Assembly: GCA_041180785.1 (NCBI GenBank)
Contig: JBEGQV010000112.1
Coordinates: forward strand, 1 to 11,855
DNA: 11,855 bases
Direction: 5' to 3'
Source of the DNA: Sandaracinomonas sp041180785
Lineage (GTDB): Bacteria > Bacteroidota > Bacteroidia > Cytophagales > Spirosomataceae
Both the position numbers and the translations under genes were made by a program. Of the stretch, positions 1 through 6,146 are shown piece by piece; positions within the stretch are counted from its first letter, which is position 1, and the number at the start of each line of letters is the position of its first letter. The notes beneath the pieces were generated by a model that was given only the letters and a program-made list of their open reading frames with translations, made no database searches and was not told the DNA's origin.

Positions 1-447
1 TTTAAAATCTTTCCAAGTCGCCTGTTGTGGTAAAACCTGTGGAGTCAATTCAGACCGAAGTCCTAAAACGGTTCCTTGCATGTCTACATATTGGGTTTCT
101 CCATACAACACATCGGGTTGCTCATCTAGGTCTTTCAGAATTTTTTCTAAGGTTTGGTCACTGGCAAAACAATCTCCTGCATTCATAAAGATCAGGTAGT
201 CGCCCGTGGAGGCCTTGATACCTTTGTTCATGGCATCGTAAATCCCTTGATCTTTTTCAGAAATAATGGTGTGAAAGTAATTTTTGTACCTTGAAACAAT
301 GTCCATCGTTTGGTCTGTCGACCCGCCATCTACCAAGATATATTCAATTTGTTCAAGTCCTTTTTGCGAAATCACGCGCTGAATGGTCCGCTCAAGGTAC
401 AATTCAGCTTGGTAGGTAATCGTGATGATGCTTAATTTTTTAGACAT
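1..447 (-). CDS. Glycosyltransferase family 2, partial (C-terminus beyond window)
   Basis: This is the N-terminal 149 residues of a GT-A fold family 2 glycosyltransferase; the rest lies beyond the left edge, and relatives are usually about 250 residues. It begins MSKKLSIITITY, the first beta strand of the nucleotide-binding fold. VDGGSTDQT at about residues 39-47 is the family's nucleotide-sugar binding motif, with D40. SEKDQGIYDAMNKG at 63-76 and the DxD-like NAGD at 89-92, the metal-binding turn, are typical of WcaA-like enzymes. The family transfers a sugar from a nucleotide donor to a lipid-linked oligosaccharide on the cytoplasmic side of the inner membrane; donor and acceptor cannot be read from the sequence. 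The ATG start (447-445) overlaps the end of the upstream GT4 gene by 8 bases, which suggests translational coupling. It is the last operon gene visible here. Confidence 0.9.
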   Translation of the reverse strand, partial: MSKKLSIITITYQAELYLERTIQRVISQKGLEQIEYILVDGGSTDQTMDIVSRYKNYFHTIISEKDQGIYDAMNKGIKASTGDYLIFMNAGDCFASDQTLEKILKDLDEQPDVLYGETQYVDMQGTVLGLRSELTPQVLPQQATWKDFK

Positions 448-1705
448 GTTCCAAACAATCTTGGTAAAAGGTCAAATGTTTTTTTACAATGACTTCTTCG
501 GTATAATTTTTCAATACTTTTTGTCGCGCGCTTTCACCAAAAACTTCCGATTTTTCTAACACAACTAGCATGCCTTCCGCGAAATCTGCTACTTCAAATG
601 CTTTGGCCACATAACCATTTTCCTGGTGATCAATCATTTCAGGTATTCCTCCCACTTCAAATCCCACACAAGCGGTTCCACAGGCCATAGCTTCCATGAT
701 GGTATTGGGTAAATTTTCTTCTAGCGAAGTGGTTACATAGGCATCAGATGCTTGGTAAATGCTTGCCATTTTTTCAGGGGAATCAACGTGTCCAAAATAA
801 GTAATGGCTTGTGAAAGGCCTTCAAAAGGCGTTTTGTCAACAACATTTCCAATGATTCCAATCTGAAAAGAAGTCTTGTTTTCTAAAAGTTGGACAGCTT
901 CAATGAATTGTTTAAATCCTTTTTTGGGAGCATTAGGTCGAACGGCCACAAAAAGAATGAGAGGTATGTTTTCGGACAAGCCAAGCGTTCGCTTGGCATC
1001 CTTTTTGTGCTTCGGCACAAAAATTTGTTCCGTATCTAAGGTATTTGGAATGGCTGCCAAGTGGTGATGCTGCAGGATGCTACTTTTTTTCGCACGCATG
1101 AGCAACCACTGCGAACAAGTGATGGCAGACAGGTTTTTTTGCTTAAAAGCTTTGATTTTCTTCTCCCAGAGCCGATTTGATAAGTCGTTTTTAGCAGGAT
1201 GTTTCATGAATTCCTTACAGAATCCACATTTCGATTGGTAATTTTCGCAGGTGCCGCTGTGGTGACAGCCTCCCGTAAAGGCCCACATGTCGTGCAGTGT
1301 CCATACCACTGGTTTACCCAATGTACAAAGTTGGGCGATGTTTTGCATCGACAAAAATCCAAAATTTGTAAAGTGCAAATGGATGATGTCAACTTTTTGT
1401 ATAACGGGATGTGTACTTATATTTTTTCCGAAAAGTCCTGGATTGTACAAAAATCGGATGGCTTTATTTTTCTCATAAGGCAAAAAATAGAGTCGCTCTG
1501 CCACAAAGCGAAGAAAATTAAAAAGTTTGTCCAAGATATTAGTTGTCAACAATTCCACATCCGGATTAGCTGATCCCTCCTGAACCAAATGATGCACTTC
1601 CAGTCCCTGATTCCTCAATGCCTTCACCAACCTGTTGCATGCAATCGCCGCTCCACCATTTGACTGGTGAAAAGAAAGCATCGCTATTTTAGGTCCCTTG
1701 TTCAA
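440..1705 (-). CDS. Glycosyltransferase family 4 (GT-B), polysaccharide synthesis
   Basis: A 421-residue GT-B glycosyltransferase, probably adding one sugar to the lipid-linked repeat unit in the cytoplasm. The N-terminal domain starts with strand KIAMLSF and a GGAA loop (about residues 17-20), the acceptor-side glycine-rich region. The C-terminal domain carries the GT4 EX7E motif, E330 and E338, in LEENLPNTIMEAMACG, followed by GGIPEMI. A cysteine group, C147, C153, C160 and C163 after the WTLHDMWAF stretch, is typical of one GT4 subfamily and may bind metal. The open frame begins with TTG at 1705, directly after a TAA triplet, so nothing further upstream can be used. The first ATG (1681-1679, codon 9) would remove most of the first beta strand, so I prefer TTG, but it is not certain. 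The gap to wbpB is 14 bases of heptamer repeat; the end overlaps the GT2 gene. Sugar specificity is unknown. Confidence 0.93.
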   Translation of the reverse strand: MNKGPKIAMLSFHQSNGGAAIACNRLVKALRNQGLEVHHLVQEGSANPDVELLTTNILDKLFNFLRFVAERLYFLPYEKNKAIRFLYNPGLFGKNISTHPVIQKVDIIHLHFTNFGFLSMQNIAQLCTLGKPVVWTLHDMWAFTGGCHHSGTCENYQSKCGFCKEFMKHPAKNDLSNRLWEKKIKAFKQKNLSAITCSQWLLMRAKKSSILQHHHLAAIPNTLDTEQIFVPKHKKDAKRTLGLSENIPLILFVAVRPNAPKKGFKQFIEAVQLLENKTSFQIGIIGNVVDKTPFEGLSQAITYFGHVDSPEKMASIYQASDAYVTTSLEENLPNTIMEAMACGTACVGFEVGGIPEMIDHQENGYVAKAFEVADFAEGMLVVLEKSEVFGESARQKVLKNYTEEVIVKKHLTFYQDCLEHV

Positions 1706-1726
1706 TTACTTCTTACTTCTTACTTC
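1706..1726 (-). repeat. Three tandem heptamers GAAGTAA at the wbpB/GT4 junction
   Basis: Three perfect copies of TTACTTC (GAAGTAA on the coding strand) fill the junction. The wbpB stop codon (1722-1720) is the TAA of the first unit, and the GT4 TTG start at 1705 directly follows the last unit. Because 7 leaves remainder 1 when divided by 3, the three TAA triplets fall in three different frames and close all of them. The same heptamer follows the ispF stop near 11701. Confidence 0.9.
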
Positions 1727-2613
1727 TTCCTTATGTTACTCACAATCTCAATCGCATGTTTATTTTCCATGACCCCAAAGCCATTTCCTTTTAAAATTTC
1801 TTCATACGATTTGGTATGCAGTTCCGTAAAACCATCTGAGAATTCAATTTCTTCTCCTTCGATTTGTAGGGTGCGGTAAGTTCTTTTTCCTTGTAAACGA
1901 ACTGCTTCTGGAATTTCATTGTAATCGATACTTAGCGACCAGCTCACATGAGCTCTTTCTAATTTCAAAGTTCCTTTGGCGGTTTCAGAAGTAATGGATT
2001 CAACCATGTTTTCCTTGACATTGCCAAAGATCCAGGTGAGCATGTCAAAAAAATGTACACCAATATTGGTCGCAATTCCCCCTGATTTTTCTAAAACGCC
2101 CTTCCAACTTCTATGATACCATTTACCTCTAGAAGTGATGTAATTGAGTTTGATGTCGTATATTTTGTCTTTTGGTCCCGCTGCGATTTTTTCTTTAAGC
2201 GCAATTATACTTGGATGCAAGCGCAATTGAAGAATCGAATAAACATGTTTGCCAGTTTCTTGTTCTATTTCTGCAATGGCATCTAGGTTCCAAGGATTAA
2301 GTACTAAAGGTTTTTCGCAAATCACATCACAACCACTTTTTAAGGCAAAGCGGATGTGGGCATCGTGTAAATAATTCGGTGAACAAATCGCAATGTAGTC
2401 GATGGGATTTCCCTCTCTTCGTAATTTATCAATGTGACGGTCAAAACGTTCAAATTCGGTGAAAAAATCAGCATTTGGAAAGTGGCTATCCATGATACCC
2501 ACCCCATCATAGGGATCGAATGCTGCAACTAATTCGTTGCCGGTATCTTTGATGGCTTTCATGTGTCGGGGTGCAATATAACCTGCAGCCCCAATTAAGG
2601 CGAATTTTTTCAT
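1720..2613 (-). CDS. wbpB: WbpB/WlbA-type UDP-GlcNAcA 3-dehydrogenase (Gfo/Idh/MocA family)
   Basis: A 297-residue cytoplasmic NAD-dependent oxidoreductase. By family knowledge it oxidises C3 of UDP-N-acetylglucosaminuronate to the 3-keto sugar that WbpE then aminates. In characterised pairs the NADH is recycled by reducing 2-oxoglutarate, a product of the aminotransferase. The N-terminal Rossmann segment GAAGYIAPRHMKAI (8-21) and the EKPLVLNPWNLDA stretch (100-112, with catalytic-type K101) are hallmarks of WlbA rather than of generic members. GVHFFD at 185-190 supplies the expected active-site H187. It is slightly shorter than the roughly 315 residues of P. aeruginosa WbpB, mainly at the C-terminus, which ends in SNIRKK encoded into the junction repeat. 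The ATG overlaps the wbpD stop as ATGA (2613-2610). Adjacency to WbpD and WbpE homologues strongly supports the call. Confidence 0.93.
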   Translation of the reverse strand: MKKFALIGAAGYIAPRHMKAIKDTGNELVAAFDPYDGVGIMDSHFPNADFFTEFERFDRHIDKLRREGNPIDYIAICSPNYLHDAHIRFALKSGCDVICEKPLVLNPWNLDAIAEIEQETGKHVYSILQLRLHPSIIALKEKIAAGPKDKIYDIKLNYITSRGKWYHRSWKGVLEKSGGIATNIGVHFFDMLTWIFGNVKENMVESITSETAKGTLKLERAHVSWSLSIDYNEIPEAVRLQGKRTYRTLQIEGEEIEFSDGFTELHTKSYEEILKGNGFGVMENKHAIEIVSNIRKK

Positions 2614-3200
2614 TTTACTCGTTTGACTAAATTGTTTTCAAGTTGATAGACCTGGTTGGATTCCGGACAAGTGGCAAATCCTTCTTGATTAAAAATAAGT
2701 TTGTGTCCATATTCACTGATCCATCCGGTTTGTCGGGCTGGATTTCCGATGACCAATGCAAACGGTTTTACTTCTTTGGTTACTACGGCACCTGCCCCTA
2801 TGAAGGCATATTCTCCGATGTCGTTGCCACAAACAATAGTGGCATTGGCACCAATGCTAGCCCCTCTACCTACTTTTGTTTGCAGATATTGGTCTCTACG
2901 GTTGATGGCAGAACGTGGATTGATTACATTGGTAAAAACCATGGAGGGTCCCAAAAAGACATCATCATCACAAATTACCCCCGAATAGATGGAGACATTA
3001 TTTTGTACTTTCACATTGTTGCCAAGTATTACGCCAGGTGAAACCACTACATTTTGTCCAATGTTGCAATTGTTTCCAATAACTGCATTCGGCATAATAT
3101 GAGAAAAGTGCCAAATTTTGGTTCCTTCACCGATGGTACAGCCCTCGTCCACAACGGCTGTGGTGTGTATGCTTACCTTATTTGTTTCTGAAGAATTCAA
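2610..3200 (-). CDS. wbpD: WbpD/WlbB-type UDP-amino-sugar N-acetyltransferase (left-handed beta helix)
   Basis: A 196-residue acyltransferase that, by homology, moves acetyl from acetyl-CoA to the 3-amino group of UDP-2-acetamido-3-amino-2,3-dideoxy-glucuronate, giving the 2,3-diacetamido sugar. Hexapeptide repeats run from about residue 11 to 155 (for example VIGNNC, NIGQNV, SIGANA, YAFIGAGAVV), the signature of a trimeric left-handed beta helix. GPSMVFTNVINPRS at 84-97 and RRDQY at 101-105 are diagnostic of the WbpD/WlbB group. The C-terminal CPES...Y segment near 178-185 is also seen in relatives. Upstream in-frame TAA codons and the lack of a nearby ATG point to a TTG start at 3200-3198, inside the last codons of wbpE (23-base overlap), so initiation probably depends on translation of wbpE. 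The first methionine, near residue 36, is too far into the fold to be the start. Confidence 0.92.
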   Translation of the reverse strand: MNSSETNKVSIHTTAVVDEGCTIGEGTKIWHFSHIMPNAVIGNNCNIGQNVVVSPGVILGNNVKVQNNVSIYSGVICDDDVFLGPSMVFTNVINPRSAINRRDQYLQTKVGRGASIGANATIVCGNDIGEYAFIGAGAVVTKEVKPFALVIGNPARQTGWISEYGHKLIFNQEGFATCPESNQVYQLENNLVKRVK

Positions 3201-4356
3201 GGATCTGTTCGGTTATGTAGGTTAATTCTGCTTCTTCCATTTCTGTATGGATAGGCAAAGAAAGGACTTCCCTGCAAAGTTGTTTACTTTTCTCCAAATT
3301 ACCAACCACTCGACCAATGGCCTTGAAGGCATTTTGTTCATCCAACGGCATTGGATAATAAATCATGCTTGGTATCCCCTTGGTCTCTAAATATTTTTTT
3401 AATTCATCTCGCTCACTCTTCTCACTCTTCTCACTCTTCTCACTCTTCTCACTCTGCCCACTACACACTTTGATCGTATACTGATGAAACACATGGGTCG
3501 AATTCGGGTTTCTGAACGGAATACGGATGGCTGGAATTTGGCTTAATTTTTCGTCATAAAAAGCGGCAGCTTGTTGTCGCCGTTGATTAAAATCAGTTAA
3601 TTCTTTTAGCTTCACACGTAAAATAGCTGCTTGCAATTCATCTAAACGAGAATTGACCCCAATGATTTCGTGGTAATATTGTTTGGCTTGTCCGTGATTG
3701 GCAATCATGCGTAATTTTTCGGCCAGTTCCGGATTTCGTGAAAAGATTGCTCCTCCGTCTCCAAAGCAACCTAAATTTTTGGAGGGGAAAAAGGAGGTTG
3801 TACCAATGGTTCCCATACAGCCAGCAAAATCAGATTTGCCATTGGCAAATCTGTATACAGCACCAATAGCTTGGGCAGTATCTTCTACGACATATAAGTT
3901 GTTTTCTTGGGCAAACTTCAGGATGGGTTCCATGTCAGCACATTGTCCGAATAAATGTACCGGAACAATTGCCTTGGTTTTGGGTCCCACGGCAGGAAGA
4001 ATATTTTCTAACGTGATGTTGAAGGTTTGTGGGTCAACATCGACCATCACAGGGGTAAGTCCCAACAACCCAATGACCTCTGCGGTAGCTGCATAGGTAA
4101 AGGCCGGAACGATTACCTCGTCGCCCGGTTGCAAGCCTAAGGCCATGAAGGCTATTTGCAGGGCATCTGTACCGTTGGCACAGGCAATTACATTTGCGTT
4201 GTTTAGGTAGGCGGAAAGTTCCTGTTGAAAGGCAGTAAAATTCGGACCTTTAATGAAACGCGTATGGGCAAGGGTGTCGGCAATCGCAAGATCGATGTCC
4301 GTTTTTAAACGGGCATATTGCTTTTTGAGGTCCACCATTTGTAAAGGTAATTGCAT
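3178..4356 (-). CDS. wbpE: WbpE/WlbC-type PLP aminotransferase (DegT/DnrJ/EryC1 family)
   Basis: A 392-residue sugar aminotransferase that, by homology, uses glutamate and PLP to convert the WbpB product UDP-3-keto-GlcNAcA to the 3-amino sugar. The N-terminus (MVDLKKQY) and NGTDAL at 61-66 are typical of the family. VVEDTAQAIG (156-165) supplies D159, which pairs with the pyridine nitrogen, and FFPSKNLG (189-196) supplies the Schiff-base K193. YYPMPL at 333-338 is also conserved. Odd feature: residues 302-316 are five Ser-Glu-Lys/Arg triplets encoded by a 9-base tandem repeat, inserted just before the RDELKKYLETKGI segment, where relatives have a shorter loop. The ATG start is four bases after the stop of the WbsX-like gene, and the gene end overlaps wbpD by 23 bases. 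Confidence 0.94.
   Translation of the reverse strand: MQLPLQMVDLKKQYARLKTDIDLAIADTLAHTRFIKGPNFTAFQQELSAYLNNANVIACANGTDALQIAFMALGLQPGDEVIVPAFTYAATAEVIGLLGLTPVMVDVDPQTFNITLENILPAVGPKTKAIVPVHLFGQCADMEPILKFAQENNLYVVEDTAQAIGAVYRFANGKSDFAGCMGTIGTTSFFPSKNLGCFGDGGAIFSRNPELAEKLRMIANHGQAKQYYHEIIGVNSRLDELQAAILRVKLKELTDFNQRRQQAAAFYDEKLSQIPAIRIPFRNPNSTHVFHQYTIKVCSGQSEKSEKSEKSEKSERDELKKYLETKGIPSMIYYPMPLDEQNAFKAIGRVVGNLEKSKQLCREVLSLPIHTEMEEAELTYITEQILEFFRNK
3412..3456 (-). repeat. 9-base tandem repeat inside wbpE encoding SEK units
   Basis: Four perfect copies of CTCACTCTT (3412-3447) are followed by a fifth that differs only in its last base (3448-3456). On the coding strand the unit gives Ser-Glu-Lys; the last translated unit reads Ser-Glu-Arg. 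Gain or loss of a unit stays in frame, so length can change without destroying the enzyme. Its position in a loop before the C-terminal RDELKKYL segment suggests a surface-exposed, tolerant site. Confidence 0.93.
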
Positions 4357-4360
4357 GGTA

Positions 4361-5443
4361 TTAAAAATTTTCTTCTTGTCTTGCTTCTTTTAAGGCTTGT
4401 AAATAGCCCTTTCCAAATTTCAAATCAGGTTCCATGTAATTTCCTTCCGCCCATTCGTTCCAAGAACGTAGGAAAATTACTTGGTGTTCGGGACTTTTCT
4501 GTTTGACCAGTTGCAAAACTTCTTTTACATGTTTTTTAAATTTTTCAGGCGTACTGTTGTGTAAAATATGTCCTTTTCTGCCTGATCTTGGTGAGTGGTC
4601 CCAATTGGGAAAGATGCTTGGATAGACATTTTCTTGGGCATCTTCTTTGCCCAAGAAAAATTTGGCAGCTTTTGCATAGTCAACCACTTGTCCCTTGTTC
4701 AATAATAATTTCCCTATTTTGGATTGTAGCGCAGTGAAAAAACTATTTTCTTTTTTGAAAATATGGAACATTCTTGCGGTGTTCACTGCATCAAATCCCA
4801 TGTTGGTAAAGGCGTCAATATCCTTCACATCGTAGGCATTGGCCACAAAATGTATGCCTTTTAATCGATTTTCCTTTGCCAATTGTTGCCAGGTTTCGAA
4901 CAAGACTTGAAGGTCTGGAATTCGGTAGGGAGAATGAATGTAAAAAACGGGTTTTTCATCAATTCGGATATATCTTTTGTCTAGAAAAGCTGGTAAGAGG
5001 CAATTAAAGTGCAAGACATAATCCGCTTTTCCTGGGTACAACTGTTCAATAAGCATTTTAGAAGTGCCTTCTAAATTAAACTGCTTGTCTTCCCAGCTAT
5101 GGTTCGCCCAACCAAGACAAAATGGAAAATCCGGTTCTCCCGATTTCAGTACCTCATTGAATGGCAATTCCAATAATCTTTTTCCGTGTCCAAACCAATA
5201 ATGCCAATAACAAAACCCATCAATTCCGTACTCTTTTGCCATTTTTGCTTGCGCAATTCGTGATGCTGGCAAACGTAAATCATAATAGCCTAAATCAGCC
5301 GGCACACGTGGTTGGTAGTGTCCCCGAAACAAAGGCTTGGCTTTGCCCACATTGGTCCATTCCGTAAATCCTTCTCCCCACCATTCGTTGTTTTCTTGAA
5401 TGGGATGAAATTGAGGCAAGTAAAAGGCAATGATTTGGGACAT
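4361..5443 (-). CDS. WbsX-family protein (GH99-like), polysaccharide synthesis or trimming
   Basis: A 360-residue protein of the WbsX family, usually annotated as a glycosyltransferase of O-antigen and capsule loci but related to GH99 endo-mannan hydrolases. Family hallmarks are seen in order: FYLPQFHPI at 7-15, the EWWGEGFTEWTNV stretch at 20-32, GHYQPRVPADLGYYD at 41-55, the YGIDGFCYWHYWF region at 71-83, and RSWNEWAEGNYMEPD at 326-340. No signal peptide or membrane segment is evident, so a cytoplasmic location is likely. The NEWAEG motif keeps two glutamates three residues apart (E330, E333), the spacing of the catalytic pair I recall for GH99, so a hydrolase activity is possible. The ATG at 5443 follows a heptamer repeat, 22 bases after the acetyltransferase stop. 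Substrate unknown. Confidence 0.87.
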   Translation of the reverse strand: MSQIIAFYLPQFHPIQENNEWWGEGFTEWTNVGKAKPLFRGHYQPRVPADLGYYDLRLPASRIAQAKMAKEYGIDGFCYWHYWFGHGKRLLELPFNEVLKSGEPDFPFCLGWANHSWEDKQFNLEGTSKMLIEQLYPGKADYVLHFNCLLPAFLDKRYIRIDEKPVFYIHSPYRIPDLQVLFETWQQLAKENRLKGIHFVANAYDVKDIDAFTNMGFDAVNTARMFHIFKKENSFFTALQSKIGKLLLNKGQVVDYAKAAKFFLGKEDAQENVYPSIFPNWDHSPRSGRKGHILHNSTPEKFKKHVKEVLQLVKQKSPEHQVIFLRSWNEWAEGNYMEPDLKFGKGYLQALKEARQEENF

Positions 5444-5449
5444 TTTTTG

Positions 5450-5477
5450 GGTTATGGGATATGGGTTATGAGTTATG
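5450..5477 (-). repeat. Four tandem heptamers (consensus GGTTATG) at the acetyltransferase/WbsX junction
   Basis: Plus-strand units are GGTTATG (5450), GGATATG (5457), GGTTATG (5464) and AGTTATG (5471): two perfect and two with one mismatch. On the coding strand the unit is CATAACC. The acetyltransferase stop TAA (5468-5466) lies in the third unit and its last residues, HNS, are encoded by the repeat. Three of four units keep a TAA, together closing two of the three frames; the altered unit would have closed the third. Confidence 0.85.
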
Positions 5478-6137
5478 GTTCCTGAGTTTGTCGAGTATAT
5501 TTTTAAGGTCTTGTGGTGTTTCTAGGTGTTGGTAGATGGCCTGGATATTTTTTTTGATATCATCAATGGAATAATCTAACAAATTAACGTGTAAGAGAGC
5601 TTCAATTAATTCATCTGAGAATCGGTATTTGATGATTTTGGCTGGATTTCCGCCTACGATGGCATAGGGTGGCACGTCTTTGGTGACCACAGCACCAGCA
5701 GCAACAATGGCGCCTTTACCGATCTTAACACCACTTAGAATAAGTGCATTAGTGCCAATCCACACTTCATCTTCCACGATAATGGGTCCTTTGCTTGTTG
5801 CATCTATCGGGTTGTAGGCCACAAATCTTGACCACAAGGGGTAGGTGGTAAGTGTTTGGGTTTGATGGTTGTTTCCCAGAATAAACCAAGCGCCAGGGGC
5901 AATGGACACAAAGTTTCCAATGTGTAATTTCTCTTTTTCTTGGACGTATAAACTTTGAACCAATAGTTCTCCGTAACTATATTTTCCGACCGTCACGTTT
6001 TCCATCGGGAAAGGTCGATCACCCGCCACGGTATAATTGTGTGGATTTCGCTTTCTCCAATTTTTTTTAAACGAGCTTTTATCCATTTGTCGGATAAACT
6101 CACGAATGACAGGGATTTTTAATAGAAACTTTTTCAA
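5466..6137 (-). CDS. CatB-like hexapeptide O-acetyltransferase
   Basis: A 223-residue left-handed beta-helix acyltransferase of the xenobiotic/CatB type, likely adding acetyl from acetyl-CoA to a hydroxyl of the polysaccharide unit or its precursor in the cytoplasm. The region VTVGKYSYG (48-56) starts the coil. LHIGNFVSIAPG (71-82) and the NNHQ loop at 89-92 carry the probable catalytic H91. VEDEVWIGTNALILSGVKIGKGAIVAAGAVVTKDV follows at 121-155, then GGNPAKIIKYRF at 163-173, a standard ending of the coil. The basic stretch KKNWRKRNPHN at 24-34 is conserved in style with polysaccharide-locus members. The open frame starts at TTG (6137-6135), nine bases after the flippase stop, preceded by AAAGA; MKKFLLKIPVIR is a plausible N-terminus, whereas the next ATG (codon 18) would remove it. 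Exact acceptor unknown. Confidence 0.88.
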   Translation of the reverse strand: MKKFLLKIPVIREFIRQMDKSSFKKNWRKRNPHNYTVAGDRPFPMENVTVGKYSYGELLVQSLYVQEKEKLHIGNFVSIAPGAWFILGNNHQTQTLTTYPLWSRFVAYNPIDATSKGPIIVEDEVWIGTNALILSGVKIGKGAIVAAGAVVTKDVPPYAIVGGNPAKIIKYRFSDELIEALLHVNLLDYSIDDIKKNIQAIYQHLETPQDLKNILDKLRNHNS

Positions 6138-6146
6138 AATAAATCT

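Noticed and set aside
1199..1573. A 124-codon open frame on the plus strand opposite the GT4 gene.
   Set aside because: It is antisense to a conserved coding region, and its protein has no recognisable motif and an unusual composition.
2643..3041. Open frames of 95-132 codons on the plus strand opposite wbpD.
   Set aside because: They lie entirely antisense to a well-recognised gene, show no family features and have no initiation context; they are by-products of its codon use.
3698..4096. A 132-codon open frame on the plus strand opposite wbpE.
   Set aside because: It mirrors the conserved aminotransferase core and has no independent support.
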